Part shown: in pieces, positions 64,000 to 64,000 of the stretch
How positions within the stretch are numbered: position 1 is the first letter of the stretch
Layout: the number at the start of each line of letters is the position of its first letter
NCBI RefSeq assembly: GCF_004366815.1
Contig: NZ_SORI01000008.1
Span: 24,034-88,033, forward strand
Reading direction: 5' to 3'
DNA: 64,000 bases
DNA from: Aminivibrio pyruvatiphilus
GTDB lineage: Bacteria > Synergistota > Synergistia > Synergistales > Aminobacteriaceae
The notes under the pieces: generated by a model
The model's input: the letters and a program-made list of their open reading frames with translations, nothing else
Databases searched by the model: none
What the model was told of the DNA's origin: nothing
Position numbers and translations under genes: made by a program

Positions 64000-64000
64000 A

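Overview
The window reads as a GC-rich, diderm, anaerobe-type bacterial chromosome. A complete V/A-type ATPase operon, a fused IspDF, a large Mo-hydroxylase cluster, a BMP-type nucleoside ABC importer, QueT, NFACT/RqcH and a selenocysteine tRNA together point to Synergistota (Synergistaceae-like). This is an inference from gene content, not from a 16S gene or a database match. Most genes lie on the minus strand in tightly overlapping operons (ATGA/GTGA junctions are common).

Layout. (1) 1-5.7 kb, minus: a three-subunit xanthine-dehydrogenase-family Mo hydroxylase (FAD, FeS, Mo subunits), followed by the start of an SsnA-like amidohydrolase. Upstream of these are a MocA-like nucleotidyltransferase fused to an HD domain and a lytic transglycosylase. 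(2) 5.7-15.3 kb: nitroreductase, cardiolipin synthase, a seven-tRNA cluster with its own near-consensus promoter, tRNA-Leu, tRNA-Arg, RqcH, RluD, IleS and a DUF1850 protein. (3) 15.3-23.6 kb, minus: the rimP-nusA-ylxR-ylxQ-infB-ylxP-rbfA-nrnA-truB-ribF translation/RNA operon, followed by a DUF488 gene. (4) 23.7-29.4 kb, minus: guaB with a small acidic protein, yacL-ispDF, recR, ybaB and rlmH. (5) 29.4-39.8 kb, minus: a WecA/WecG-like fusion, a CBS protein and nine V-ATPase subunits in one continuous run. (6) 40-48.4 kb: serS, the riboflavin genes ribD-ribE-ribBA-ribH, uvrC, cysS and queT. (7) 48.4-55.3 kb: pcm, an unknown gene, and a plus-strand BMP nucleoside importer operon ending in a cytidine/guanine-deaminase-fold enzyme.

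(8) 55.37-64.0 kb is an integrated mobile element in the tRNA-Sec (selC) gene, bounded by two identical 139-bp direct repeats. Each repeat carries the selC promoter and the first 64 nt of the tRNA, so integration happened at the 5' side of the gene: an intact selC is rebuilt at the left end, and a promoter plus truncated 5' stub is left at the right end. The element encodes a tyrosine integrase, an XRE repressor, an AEP-type primase and a D5/SF3 helicase, a Nu1/terminase-small-subunit-like HTH protein, a DnaJ-zinc-finger-like protein and several very small proteins. It also carries an unknown 314-aa cargo protein behind a consensus promoter. No capsid, tail, portal or conjugation genes are visible, so it looks like a phage satellite (PICI/P4-like) or a small replicating integrative element. 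It holds a sequence matching the chromosomal parS consensus at 15 of 16 positions and a 97-bp nested inverted repeat beside the helicase gene that could be its origin.

Common threads are purine handling (nucleoside importer, deaminase, Mo hydroxylase, SsnA-like hydrolase, GuaB) and selenium biology (tRNA-Sec, and a cluster resembling those of selenium-dependent Mo hydroxylases). The element at the end of the window is the most novel part.
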